DNA from: Phycisphaerae bacterium
Lineage (GTDB): Bacteria; Planctomycetota; Phycisphaerae; UBA1845; Fen-1342
Assembly (NCBI GenBank): GCA_028277645.1
Contig: JANQFV010000022.1
Location: forward strand, 16,997-80,996
DNA: 64,000 bases
Direction: 5' to 3'
Part shown: positions 23,442 to 31,726 of the stretch, in pieces
Numbering within the stretch: position 1 is the stretch's first letter
Layout of the letters: every line of letters starts with the position of its first letter
Notes under the pieces: model-generated
The model's input: only the letters and a program-made list of their open reading frames with translations
The model's database searches: none
What the model was told of the DNA's origin: nothing
Program-made: the position numbers and the translations under genes

Positions 23442-24308
23442 GTGACCGAGTACTTCCACGCCGTAGCGGCGAATACATTTCTCCAGATTGCCCTCGCGGC
23501 CGGCCTGCTCGCGAGCGTCGCGTGCGGCGTGATCGGCAGCTACGTGGTCGTTCGCCGCATCAGCTACATCGCCGGCGGCATCGCCCACTGCGTGCTGGGC
23601 GGGATGGGCGCGGCGTATTACCTCAGTCGCGTGCACGGCCTGACGTGGCTACACCCGTTGTACGGTGCGATAGCCGCCGCCCTGATTGCCGCCGTCATCA
23701 TCGGCATTGTCAGCCTCCGCGGCCGGCAGCGCGAAGACACCGTCATCGGCGCACTCTGGGCAATTGGCATGGCCACCGGTGTGCTCTTCATCGCGCGCAC
23801 CCCCGGTTATCAGGTTGAACTGATGAGCTATCTGTTCGGCAACATCCTGATGGTTACCAGCAACGACCTGTGGCTGCTCGGTGTACTCGACACTGTCGTC
23901 ATCGGCGTCGGGTTGCTGATGTACAACCAACTGCAAGCGGTGTGCTTCGACGAGGAGTTTGCGCGATTGCGCGGGCTGAACGTCGAGTTCTATTACATCC
24001 TGCTGCTGTGCCTGACCGCGCTGACGGTGGTGCTACTGATCAGCGTCGTCGGCATCGTGATGGTGATCGCGCTGCTGACACTTCCGGCCGCGATCGCGGG
24101 CCATTTCTGCCGCACGCTGTGGCAGTTGATGCTCGCGAGCGCGGCGTTGTGCATGATCTTCACGACCGCGGGCCAGGCGTTGAGTTATACGCCCGATCTC
24201 CCGCCGGGCGCAACCACCATCGTCCTCGCCGGCGCTGCGTACGTCATCGTCTTCGCAGCGGCCAGCCTACGCCGTCGCCTACGGTCGGTATCCGCCGCGA
24301 CGGCGTAA
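23442..24308 (+). CDS. znuB: Zinc ABC transporter permease (ZnuB-like)
   Basis: An ABC-3 family permease of about 288 residues with 8-9 predicted hydrophobic helices. Family marks: GSYVVVRRISYIAGGIAHCV, the EDTVIGALWAIGMATGVLF stretch, and FDEEFARLRGLNVEFYYILL with the coupling helix after it, then SVVGIVMVIALLTLPAAIAG. GTG 23442 is chosen because AGGA lies seven bases upstream; an ATG at 23403 falls in a palindromic repeat. A GC-rich hairpin terminator follows the gene, marking the end of the operon. Confidence 0.9.
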   Translation: MTEYFHAVAANTFLQIALAAGLLASVACGVIGSYVVVRRISYIAGGIAHCVLGGMGAAYYLSRVHGLTWLHPLYGAIAAALIAAVIIGIVSLRGRQREDTVIGALWAIGMATGVLFIARTPGYQVELMSYLFGNILMVTSNDLWLLGVLDTVVIGVGLLMYNQLQAVCFDEEFARLRGLNVEFYYILLLCLTALTVVLLISVVGIVMVIALLTLPAAIAGHFCRTLWQLMLASAALCMIFTTAGQALSYTPDLPPGATTIVLAGAAYVIVFAAASLRRRLRSVSAATA

Positions 24309-24329
24309 CCGGTCCGCGCAATAATCAAG

Positions 24330-24360
24330 CCGCGGACCGAACGAATCAGTCCGCGGTTTG
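24330..24360 (+). terminator. Hairpin terminator after the zinc operon
   Basis: CCGCGGAC at 24330-24337 and GTCCGCGG at 24349-24356 form an 8-bp perfect stem with an 11-base loop, followed by TTTGTGCTTGCTTT. It lies 21 bases after the znuB stop. The T-run is imperfect. Confidence 0.65.
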
Positions 24361-24409
24361 TGCTTGCTTTCCCCCGCGCTGTGCTTTCCCGACGCCCTCC
24401 GCGCAGGCG

Positions 24410-24973
24410 CTAACGACGACGCAGCATCTGGCTCCCCAGAATCAGTAGCAGAATGCACGCGCCCGGCTCCGGCACGACTTGCACGCTAATGAAGCCGTTT
24501 CGCCAGAACGCGTCAGCGAAATCGGGAAAGTCGTCCTTCGACTCTTCGAAGAACTCGACCCGCAACATGCCGTTCGGCAGCGGGACGTCGGGAATACCCA
24601 CATCACCCAGCACAATGATGCCGCCGGAGTCGTATTCGTTGTTGCCCGGAAAGCTGTCGTTGACGCCGGGATTCAGGTACACGCCGGTTCCGTCCGGGTT
24701 GATGTTGTCGTCAAGATAGATCTTGGCCTCGGCCAGCGTGCTGGGACTGTTCGTGGCCAGCGAGATATCCCAACCCACGCCGTTGACCACCAGCGGCGTG
24801 CCCGCCACCAGGCCAAGCTCGCTGGCCACGTCGACCATCAGCACGACGTTGTCCGGATCGCCTTCGAGATCCATGCTCTCAGCCAGGGCGATCGGAATGT
24901 CGTACACCATCTCCGCCATCGCCGGCACCACCAGTAGCCCCAGCATGCCGCCCAACACTGCCCGTGCAAACAT
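24410..24973 (-). CDS. PEP-CTERM sorting-domain protein
   Basis: A 187-residue exported protein. Signal peptide (about 1-20, ARAVLGGMLGLLVVPAMA), a beta-rich domain with acidic and Asn/Gly loops (DIPIALAESMDLEGDPDN, NPDGTGVYLNPGVND), and a C-terminal sorting tail: VPEPGACILLLILG followed by the basic end MLRRR. This is the PEP-CTERM layout, recognised by exosortase for surface anchoring. No exosortase is in the window. ATG 24973 is used; the frame extends to 25024 without a signal-like start. Function of the body is unknown. Confidence 0.75.
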   Translation of the reverse strand: MFARAVLGGMLGLLVVPAMAEMVYDIPIALAESMDLEGDPDNVVLMVDVASELGLVAGTPLVVNGVGWDISLATNSPSTLAEAKIYLDDNINPDGTGVYLNPGVNDSFPGNNEYDSGGIIVLGDVGIPDVPLPNGMLRVEFFEESKDDFPDFADAFWRNGFISVQVVPEPGACILLLILGSQMLRRR

Positions 24974-25158
24974 CGATTTCGCTCCCTCGCGCGGCGGACT
25001 GGCCACTCGGTGCGCACACCTCATGCGTCACCGAACGACATCTCTACCGCTATCAACTTCTAGGCCCCCCGGAGAACAATAATCAAGGTCAAGAATCCGA
25101 GATTCTGACGGAATTGCGCGCCGTTTCGGGTACCGCGTGCTTTCCTCAGCGAGGCGCC

Positions 25159-25189
25159 GAGGAACCCGGCAACCATAGCCGGGTTCCTC
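25159..25189. terminator. Strong hairpin downstream of the coiled-coil protein gene
   Basis: GAGGAACCCGGC (25159-25170) pairs perfectly with GCCGGGTTCCTC (25178-25189) over 12 bp with a 7-base loop. It lies 43 bases beyond the end of the minus-strand sigma-factor operon, so a terminator is likely, although no U-run follows. Confidence 0.6.
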
Positions 25190-25232
25190 CAGCGCTCGCC
25201 AGATCCTGTACGGCGTTCTGGCCGGTGAGAGC

Positions 25233-26387
25233 TCAGTCCGCCGCCGGTCCGCCCAGCACAGTGACCCGCGGTGCGGAGTACTCGCGCAGCCGACGACCGA
25301 CGTCCCGTTGTCGCTCGGCGGCTTCGAGCGCTGCCCGCTTGGCCAACTCGATCTGCAATTTGACTTCGCCTTCGTACAGCGTCGCGAGTTCGAGCAAGTG
25401 CGCCTCGTTCGCGTGCGCGAGCATCTCGTCGAGCTTCTGCAGCCGGGCTTCAATCTCGTACATGGCGCCCTGTGATGCCAGCAAGCGTTCATTCAAGTGC
25501 GCCAACCGCTCGGCGCCGACCATCCGGCTGACCATCTCCTTGTGTTCCATCACGCGCAATTGTGATTGTACCACCCGCTCCTTGATACCGACCGCCTCGC
25601 CGGGAGTGGCCACGCCGGCTTCCACCTGCTGCTGGAAGACCTGCAGTTGCTCACGATAAAGTCGCACGAGCTCTTCCATCTCGCGCAGCACCTCGTCTTC
25701 CGCGATACGTTGCTCGATCTTCTGCCCAATCTGCGCAATCTCCTCCGCGGCCATCTTGCGGCCGACACGCTCCGCTTCGAGCTTGAGCGCCAGTTCGTCT
25801 CGCTCACGCCGCCAGTTGTCGATTTCGTGAACGACTCGCTGCCGCGACAAATCGTAGCGTCCCGCCTGCTCGCACAGGGACTGCTGCCGCAGTTGAAGCT
25901 CGCGCATGCGCTCCAGTGCCTCGCGCGCCTCGATCTCCGCGTGCTCCGCTTTCTGTTCCAGTCGCGCACGATCCTCCTGCCCGACGTCGTGGAGCAGCGC
26001 CTCGAACCGCGCGCAGACACCCCGCAACACCGCCTCCGCCTCAGCTTGCGGCAGACGGCCGTGCGTCTCGATCCCGACGTACATCATGAACAGGGATTCT
26101 TCTGTAGAGTTCGAGTGCCCCATCGGACGCGTTTCCAGTAGGACGAGTTCATTGACCGGGACTTCGTCCTCCTCCGCGGCGGACACAACCGCGGGCACTT
26201 CCCGCGCCGCTGCCGACAAGATGCCGTCGCTGGCCAACAGCGCTTCGAGACTTGCCGGGTCCAGCGGCAGCGTGTGCGAATCGTACGTCACGCGCATCAG
26301 GCACGACGCCTGAGCGCCGTGCGCCGCCGCCACAAACCCCGGACACAGGGCGACCAATACCACCATCAAAATTGCAGTTCGGTTCAT
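25233..26387 (-). CDS. Exported coiled-coil protein, third gene of the ECF sigma factor operon
   Basis: A 384-residue protein with a signal peptide (AILMVVLVALCPGFVAAAHG), a short globular N-terminal part (about 25-125) with EDEVPVNELVLLETRPMG, and a long Glu/Arg/Lys-rich coiled coil (about 125-375, for example EEIAQIGQKIEQRIAEDEV). The end is PRVTVLGGPAAD. GGAG lies six bases before ATG 26387. Located in the periplasm or cell surface. It follows the anti-sigma gene by 16 bases and is presumably under the sigma factor's control, perhaps as an envelope stress sensor or structural element. No family recognised. Confidence 0.7.
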   Translation of the reverse strand: MNRTAILMVVLVALCPGFVAAAHGAQASCLMRVTYDSHTLPLDPASLEALLASDGILSAAAREVPAVVSAAEEDEVPVNELVLLETRPMGHSNSTEESLFMMYVGIETHGRLPQAEAEAVLRGVCARFEALLHDVGQEDRARLEQKAEHAEIEAREALERMRELQLRQQSLCEQAGRYDLSRQRVVHEIDNWRRERDELALKLEAERVGRKMAAEEIAQIGQKIEQRIAEDEVLREMEELVRLYREQLQVFQQQVEAGVATPGEAVGIKERVVQSQLRVMEHKEMVSRMVGAERLAHLNERLLASQGAMYEIEARLQKLDEMLAHANEAHLLELATLYEGEVKLQIELAKRAALEAAERQRDVGRRLREYSAPRVTVLGGPAAD

Positions 26388-26403
26388 GGCTATCTCCATT
26401 TGT

Positions 26404-26958
26404 TCAGTCGAGTACGTTCAGTCGCTGCTGAGCCACGCCGGCCCACTTGGTCTGCGGGAACAGCGCCGCCGCCAATCTGTAGCTCTCCGCTGCAGACGAC
26501 CGCCGCCCCAGTTTGCGGTCCGTCTGATCACCCTGTTTCACCAAAACAAAAGCTGCCTGCTGCACTGCGGAGCGTGCTGCTTCGATAGGGTCCGGCTCCG
26601 AGGGTGCCTCGTCGGCCAACTCTACCAGGCGCATCTGCACCGCATTGTGCACTGCCAATCCATCCATCAATGCCACGCGCGTCTCGATCTCACGCTCGAT
26701 GGCGCGCAGCTTCTCCCGCGTGGCGGCGACGGAGGTGTCCGGACTCAACGCAGGACGCTTCACACCGACGTCGGGCGGACCGCTCCAAAGCGCGACGGCC
26801 AGCAGCAGACCGGCTGCGACACTGCCAAACACGACGCGTTGCCGCCGCCGTCGCGCAGCCAGCAGCAGTACGCGCTGACTCAGATCGTCGCGCGGCGTCG
26901 GCACTGTCCAATCGGCGTCCGCCTCACGCAACAGGTCTTTCAGGCCGTCCCGGTCCAC
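26404..26958 (-). CDS. Putative anti-sigma factor, single-pass membrane protein
   Basis: A 184-residue protein with a cytoplasmic N-terminus (DRDGLKDLLREADADWTVPT), basic stop-transfer RRRRQR, one membrane helix (about 42-60, VVFGSVAAGLLLAVALW), and a helical periplasmic part. The last stretch (SAAESYRLAAALFPQTKWAG) resembles a TPR helix pair. Start GTG 26958 lies four bases after the sigma factor stop. Gene order sigma - membrane protein is the usual ECF/anti-sigma arrangement. A classical zinc-binding anti-sigma HxxxCxxC motif is absent, so the assignment rests on context. Confidence 0.6.
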   Translation of the reverse strand: MDRDGLKDLLREADADWTVPTPRDDLSQRVLLLAARRRRQRVVFGSVAAGLLLAVALWSGPPDVGVKRPALSPDTSVAATREKLRAIEREIETRVALMDGLAVHNAVQMRLVELADEAPSEPDPIEAARSAVQQAAFVLVKQGDQTDRKLGRRSSAAESYRLAAALFPQTKWAGVAQQRLNVLD

Positions 26959-26962
26959 CGTC

Positions 26963-27541
26963 TCACTCCTGCCACAATTCCGCCAGCGGCCCGCGCAGTC
27001 GCTGGCGCGCACGCGTCAGCCGCACTTCCACCGCATTCCGCGCCAGCCCAAGAATCTCGCTCATCTCCGGAATCGATAGCTCTTCCAGGTAGCGCAGCAC
27101 GACGACCTCGCGATCGCGTACGGGGAGCCCCGCCACCGCGTCACGAACACGCGCGTGGCGCTCGCGGCGATCATCGTGCTGCGGTTCAGCGACACGCACC
27201 GATTCGCGTTCCCAGAACCGCAATCGCAACCGGCGGCGCCGCTGCTGCCGCCGACACTCGTTCACCGTGATCCGATACAGCCAGGTCGAAAGCCGGCTCT
27301 CACCTCGGAAGCGCGGAATGTGCTGCAGCACCGACACAAATACCTCCTGGACAACGTCTTCCACGTCGTGCCCCCATCCGAGCAGCCGTTGCGCCAAGTG
27401 GGCCACGCGCTGCTGATGGGTGCGGACAAACGCATCCACCTCGGCCACCTCGCCCCGCACCAGTCCGGCGACGATCTGCTGGTCGGCCTCGCGCTCGACC
27501 CCATTCAGGCCGGGACTGGCGATCGGCAAGGTTCTGGCCAT
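26963..27541 (-). CDS. ECF-subfamily RNA polymerase sigma factor
   Basis: A 192-residue sigma-70 family factor with regions 2 and 4 only. Region 2: QRLLGWGHDVEDVVQEVFVS for -10 recognition and core binding, then RFRGESRLSTWLYRITVNEC. Region 4: AGLPVRDREVVVLRYLEE and LSIPEMSEILGLARNAVEVR, a helix-turn-helix for -35 recognition, then RLTRARQRLRGPL. ATG 27541 gives the usual length; a longer frame to 27748 is not ECF-like. Operon with the putative anti-sigma and the exported coiled-coil gene, a probable cell-envelope response module. Confidence 0.9.
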   Translation of the reverse strand: MARTLPIASPGLNGVEREADQQIVAGLVRGEVAEVDAFVRTHQQRVAHLAQRLLGWGHDVEDVVQEVFVSVLQHIPRFRGESRLSTWLYRITVNECRRQQRRRRLRLRFWERESVRVAEPQHDDRRERHARVRDAVAGLPVRDREVVVLRYLEELSIPEMSEILGLARNAVEVRLTRARQRLRGPLAELWQE

Positions 27542-27775
27542 AGTCACCCTCGTTAGAGCCCGCTCGACGCCAAAACTTACCCGCGAAATGGTCCACGGGC
27601 GCGTATTCTTCGCGTAATCGGGGAATGGAGTGGCTATGGAGGGGAGACGCGGCGGGTCGCGGTGGACGGGCCACCGAATACGGAGCCCATGACCGAGCGG
27701 CCGCGCAGAGGCAAGGCCGTGTGCCGCCGCACGGACGCCGCGGCACACGGGCAGATTCGAACGGGGATCCTTAAG

Positions 27776-28237
27776 CTACGCGGGTACCCAGGCCAGGTCG
27801 ACCATGGAGTTGGTGGGTTGCTTGGTATCGATGGCCGGCTTGACCTTCAGTCCGATTTTCACCTGATCGGGCTTCACGTCCCGCAGCGGCGCCAGCAGGC
27901 CGCCACTCACGCCATCAAACTCGACAAACGCCACGACGATGGGCTCGGCCAGCGGCTCGTTCTCGAGCGAGTCGTGCAGGACGGTGAAGCTCTGCACGGT
28001 GCCGGGGCTCTGCACGGGGCTGTACTCGGTCATCTCGACGAACGTGTCCTCGCAATACAGGCTGGGCGGCAGATACCGCTTGCCGGTCTTGGGACAGGTC
28101 GACGCCACCAAGTGACCGTGGTCCTTCAGCTCGCGGAAGAACCGCTCGCCGGCGACGCCGTAGGTGTAGCGATAATGCACCTGCCAGTCGCCGTGGACCT
28201 GCCGAAGCTGGTCGGATCGCGTGAGGTATTCGTGCAT
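27776..28237 (-). CDS. DUF35 OB-fold acyl-CoA-associated protein (first)
   Basis: A 153-residue DUF35-type protein: N-terminal helix-rich part (HYRYTYGVAGERFFRELKDH), a rubredoxin-like ribbon region STCPKTGKRYLPPSLYCEDTF with only two of the usual four Cys, and an OB-fold (SPVQSPGTVQSFTVLHDS to PDQVKIGLKVKP). DUF35 proteins partner thiolase-fold enzymes and position acyl-CoA. Ribbon Cys loss suggests no zinc. It is the last gene of the thiolase/DUF35 operon, 66 bases after the second DUF35 gene. Confidence 0.8.
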   Translation of the reverse strand: MHEYLTRSDQLRQVHGDWQVHYRYTYGVAGERFFRELKDHGHLVASTCPKTGKRYLPPSLYCEDTFVEMTEYSPVQSPGTVQSFTVLHDSLENEPLAEPIVVAFVEFDGVSGGLLAPLRDVKPDQVKIGLKVKPAIDTKQPTNSMVDLAWVPA

Positions 28238-28303
28238 CGGATTACTCCTGGGGCCAATTTCGATCGTTATCTGCCGAGGGCAGGTGACCGGGTCACAGGC
28301 CCG

Positions 28304-28837
28304 CTACCCACCACCTACCGGGCGGAAGTACAGAATGTCAGTGATTGCACCTTCGCGCTGCTCGGCCGGCTTCCAGACAGCCTCCACTGCCATGCCGACT
28401 TTTACGCGCTGCAGGACTTCGTCGAGCGTCTCGCCCACCTCACCTAGCAAATGCAGAATCCCCATATTCGGATTTGTGCCATCAATATCGACCACGGCGG
28501 GCACCTGCGGCGTCTCGCGGCGGGAAGCGTCCCAGTTGACGAACGACACGGAGAACGTGTTCACCGTCCCGGTGTTCGCCAGCTGTACCCATTCGTCGCT
28601 GCGCTGGAAGGAAATCTCGCAGAACATCCGCGGCGGGATCACAACTCGTCCAGAGGCGTTGCACTTCCGGCCGAGCAACTTGCCTTCCTTCAGGCCATCG
28701 AGGAACTGGCCAACCGCGATGCCGGCGTCGAATTTGTACAGGGCCTTGGGATGCCATTCGGTAACCAGGGCCCGGCCCTCGCGAATATCGGCTTCGCGGA
28801 GCGAGGTGCCACGCAGTTCGGTATTCATCGCGCTCAT
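28304..28837 (-). CDS. DUF35 OB-fold acyl-CoA-associated protein (second)
   Basis: A 177-residue DUF35 protein, longer at the N-terminus than its neighbour. HPKALYKFDAGIAVGQFLDG precedes the ribbon GRKCNASGRVVIPPRMFCE, again with two Cys rather than four, and the OB-fold QLANTGTVNTFSVSFVNWDA through VGMAVEAVWKPA. It overlaps the stop of the thiolase gene by four bases (ATGA), indicating tight co-translation, which fits a 1:1 complex with that thiolase-fold protein. Confidence 0.8.
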   Translation of the reverse strand: MSAMNTELRGTSLREADIREGRALVTEWHPKALYKFDAGIAVGQFLDGLKEGKLLGRKCNASGRVVIPPRMFCEISFQRSDEWVQLANTGTVNTFSVSFVNWDASRRETPQVPAVVDIDGTNPNMGILHLLGEVGETLDEVLQRVKVGMAVEAVWKPAEQREGAITDILYFRPVGGG

Positions 28838-30003
28838 TTCTCCACCCCCATGATCATCACGGTTCCAACCTGCATCAAATCACCCCACGCCTGCGCCATG
28901 CCGCGCTGGGCGCTGCGCTTGATCTGCCGCGCCCCAGCCTTGCCGGCGAGCTGTAAGTAGATCTCGATGGCTTTCATCAAGCCGGCCGCGGCGATCGGGT
29001 TGCCGACGCCCAGCAGACCGCCGGAGGGACTCGCCGGGATGCCGGTCGTGGTATCGCGGTCCCAGAAGCCTTCTTCCAGCCGTTTGGGGGCCTCACCCTT
29101 GTCCGCGAGTTGCAGACCCTCCAGGTGATGCAGCTCCTTGTACGCGAACGGATCGTACGGCTCGACGACGTGGATCTCCTTACGCGGGTCCTTTATACCC
29201 GCCATCTTGAACGCCATCTTCGCGGCGTTCTCGACGTACTGCGGGTAGGCCAAATCGCGATTCGTCCAGTACGAGGTGTCGAGATTCCACCCGACACCAT
29301 CGACCCAGACGTGTTTGCCGCCCTTCTTCTTGGCGAAGTCCTCGTTGGCGAGCACCATCGCCGCGGCTCCATCGGTCACCGGGCTGACCATCAGCCGCAT
29401 GACGGGATAGGCCATGACCTCCGAATTGACGATCTCGTCCACCGAGAAATCGCCCGCGACCTGCGAGGCCGGGTGATCCTTGGCATTCTTCTTGTTCTTG
29501 ACCGCGACCTTGGCAATCGTCTCAACCGGAATACCATAGGTCTGCATGTAGCGGTTCATCTCGAGCGAGAAGATCCACAGCAGGTTCACGCCCAGTGGGC
29601 GCTCCGTGAACGGATCATAGATCGCGTTGAACGCGCCCTGCGGGTGCGGCTGCGTGGAGGACATCTTCTCCTCCGCCAGCACCAGGCAGGTGCGGAACGC
29701 ACCGCTGGCGACGTGCCACCATCCGGCGGGCACCATGAAGACGCCCGTGCCGCCACCCACGTACACGCGCGTGTACGGCTTGCCTTTCGCGCCGGCACCG
29801 TCCAGCAGGTATTCGCCTTTCATATGCACGCCGTCGAACGCGTCGGGCGCCGTGCCCAGCACGACGCAGTCGATGTCGTCCAAGGTCATGCCGGCGTCGT
29901 CCAGGGCCGCCTGGGCGGCTTCCCAGCACATTTCGCGCCCGGTCTCGAGGGAGCGACGCATGAAGCGGGTCGTGCCCGCACCGAGTACTGCGACTTTGTT
30001 CAC
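28834..30003 (-). CDS. Thiolase-fold protein lacking thiolase catalytic residues (first)
   Basis: A 389-residue SCP-x/acetyl-CoA acetyltransferase-like protein: VAVLGAGTTRFMRRS, then ALDDAGMTLDDIDCVVLGTA. The segment that normally carries the nucleophilic Cys reads VYVGGGTGVFMV, without Cys. The C-terminal His of GHP reads GVGNPIAAAG, so His is replaced by Asn, and the final Cys motif is absent. EPYDPFAYKELHHLEGL sits where thiolases have an aspartate/His segment. The Ltp2-ChsH2 steroid side-chain aldolase is a known case in which a thiolase fold without that Cys works with DUF35, so a C-C lyase or aldolase on acyl-CoA is plausible here. Overlaps the DUF35 gene. Confidence 0.78.
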   Translation of the reverse strand: MNKVAVLGAGTTRFMRRSLETGREMCWEAAQAALDDAGMTLDDIDCVVLGTAPDAFDGVHMKGEYLLDGAGAKGKPYTRVYVGGGTGVFMVPAGWWHVASGAFRTCLVLAEEKMSSTQPHPQGAFNAIYDPFTERPLGVNLLWIFSLEMNRYMQTYGIPVETIAKVAVKNKKNAKDHPASQVAGDFSVDEIVNSEVMAYPVMRLMVSPVTDGAAAMVLANEDFAKKKGGKHVWVDGVGWNLDTSYWTNRDLAYPQYVENAAKMAFKMAGIKDPRKEIHVVEPYDPFAYKELHHLEGLQLADKGEAPKRLEEGFWDRDTTTGIPASPSGGLLGVGNPIAAAGLMKAIEIYLQLAGKAGARQIKRSAQRGMAQAWGDLMQVGTVMIMGVEK

Positions 30004-30009
30004 GGTTGT

Positions 30010-31161
30010 TTACCTCCCGCTCAGGATCGCGACCGCGCCGGTGGCCGTCGGCACACCCCGCCACGAGCACACCAATCCCCGCTTCGCCTTGGCCAACTGG
30101 CGCTCGCCCGCCTGACCGCGCAACTGCAACACCACTTCCAGAAGCCCACGGAACGAGGACGCGTCGTGCAGGCTGCCACACCCGAGCGACCCGCCGGAGA
30201 GATTGACCGGCAGGTCGCCATCCGGCTCGAACGTGCCCTTCTCCAGCAGCTTGGCGGCTTGGCCTTCGGGCGCCAGCCCCAGCGCTTCGAGGTGCTGCAG
30301 CTCTTTGTACGAATAGGCGTCATCCACCTCGGCGAAGTCGATCTTGTCCGCCGGCTTCTTGATGTCGGCCAGGGCATACGCACGCTCGGCAGCCTGCGTG
30401 GTGTACGCGGCCTTGCCCCACGTGCGGGTGTGAACGTTGCACGAATCGGAACTCCAGCCGATGCCATCGAGGTTCACCGGCTTGCCCTTACAGCGCTTCA
30501 TGCCCGCCTCGTTGGCGACGATCAGGACGATCGCCCCATCGGCCGGCGGCGCGATGGCCAGCTCGGTGAGCGGCTCCGCGACCGGCCGCGAAGCCAGCAC
30601 CTGTTCCGGGTCGATCTTGGCCGGGTAGGCCGCCAGCGGGTTCTTCAGCGCGTTCCGCTTGTTCTTGGCGACGACCCGGGCCGCCTGGACCGGCGTCGTA
30701 CCACTCTCGTGGCAGAACCGCTGCATCTCCAGCCCCGCCACGAAAGTCGGGGCCCAGCCATGCGGACGCACAAACACCGGATCCAGCGCCATCGCCTCGA
30801 TATGGGCCGGGTGCAAGACGTTCGATGCCTTCGAATGGCCTTCGAGCAGAATGACATCCGCGATGCCGGTGTTCAGCAACATCCACGCCGTACCCAGCGC
30901 CTGCAGGCCGTCGCCGGTGACCGTCTGCACCGGCTTGTAGACCACGCCGAGCTGGTCAGGCACATACTCATCGGTGATGCAAGTGCCCTCCCGATAGTCC
31001 TCGCCCAGGGCGATAACGGAGTCGACCTCCTTGGGCGTGATGCCCGCGTCCTCGTAGGCGCGGACCGCCGCCTCAAAGATCATTTCGCGAAACGAGACGT
31101 CTGGGCTGACCGCTCGCAGCGAAGTGTACCCGACTCCTACAATTGCCACCCGTTCTTTCAT
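30010..31161 (-). CDS. Thiolase-fold protein lacking thiolase catalytic residues (second)
   Basis: A 383-residue paralogue of the downstream gene. VAIVGVGYTSLRAVSP opens the protein; the nucleophile region reads VQTVTGDGLQALGTAW with Thr where Cys is expected, and the GHP region reads GGSLGCGSLHDASS. EVDDAYSYKELQHLEALGL parallels the YDPFAYKEL segment of the neighbour. Both retain the dimer-fold landmarks. First gene of the four-gene minus-strand operon, 6 bases before the next. A heterodimeric thiolase-fold core with two DUF35 partners is a reasonable model; the reaction is unknown. Confidence 0.78.
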   Translation of the reverse strand: MKERVAIVGVGYTSLRAVSPDVSFREMIFEAAVRAYEDAGITPKEVDSVIALGEDYREGTCITDEYVPDQLGVVYKPVQTVTGDGLQALGTAWMLLNTGIADVILLEGHSKASNVLHPAHIEAMALDPVFVRPHGWAPTFVAGLEMQRFCHESGTTPVQAARVVAKNKRNALKNPLAAYPAKIDPEQVLASRPVAEPLTELAIAPPADGAIVLIVANEAGMKRCKGKPVNLDGIGWSSDSCNVHTRTWGKAAYTTQAAERAYALADIKKPADKIDFAEVDDAYSYKELQHLEALGLAPEGQAAKLLEKGTFEPDGDLPVNLSGGSLGCGSLHDASSFRGLLEVVLQLRGQAGERQLAKAKRGLVCSWRGVPTATGAVAILSGR

Positions 31162-31726
31162 AAGCCGTAACCTCGCTTACTGACTATCGCCCCCGGGTGG
31201 GGCTACCTGTGCCCGACACTCCCGAATGATCACCGTTACCGTCGGTGATCATTCGTGGTCCGGCACGCCTCGTCGAGAGCTCGATGATGTGCAGCTCCGA
31301 CGCCAAGTCCGCGCATTCTACACCGCGGACACCACCGGCGAAACCAGCGCAACGCGGTATGGCCGCGCGTACCGTGCGTGCGTGTCGCAGAGGTGCACAC
31401 TCCCTCTCGCGGCTGCGCCCCCGGGACGCAGACCGCGCGTCGGGGATGAAAGCCACGGCGGCGCCGGTGGATACGCATGCGTCGGCCCGTCTGCGGACGG
31501 GTTGGCAACCTGGCCTGGGCGCCGGCGTAGCGACGCAACCTATCTCAATCACGACAGATAAGGCGCCGCTGATCAAATCGGCGCGATGAATTGAACCAGT
31601 TCTGAAACGGTCGGCGAGTATCGTCGACCGTTTCTACATTATCTGGATAATTCGCATCGCATTTCGCCCGCGGCGCTTGCATACTGAGGGTAAGCGTGCA
31701 ACGCGCCGTCTTGCGAAAGGGCGAAG
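31162..31726. other. Intergenic region with a perfect hairpin, no supported gene
   Basis: This 565-base stretch upstream of the thiolase operon has overlapping open frames on both strands, none with a ribosome binding site or recognisable protein. The only structure seen is the hairpin at 31223-31255. It should hold the promoter of the thiolase operon (minus) and of the DUF2007-like gene (plus). Confidence 0.5.
31223..31255. promoter_or_regulatory. 13-bp perfect inverted repeat upstream of the thiolase/DUF35 operon
   Basis: CGAATGATCACCG (31223-31235) and CGGTGATCATTCG (31243-31255) pair exactly around a 7-base spacer. It lies 62 bases upstream of the first thiolase-fold gene, a position that fits an operator for a dimeric repressor. 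A transcript hairpin is the alternative; no T-run follows. Confidence 0.5.

Noticed and set aside
29110..31170. A 686-codon plus-strand frame antisense to the two thiolase-fold genes
   Set aside because: It lies opposite two well-supported homologous proteins with coupled starts and has Arg/His-rich composition typical of the reverse strand of a high-GC gene.
31184..31589. Overlapping frames of 100-130 codons on both strands
   Set aside because: No ribosome binding sites, mutual overlap, and a perfect palindrome within the region indicate non-coding sequence.
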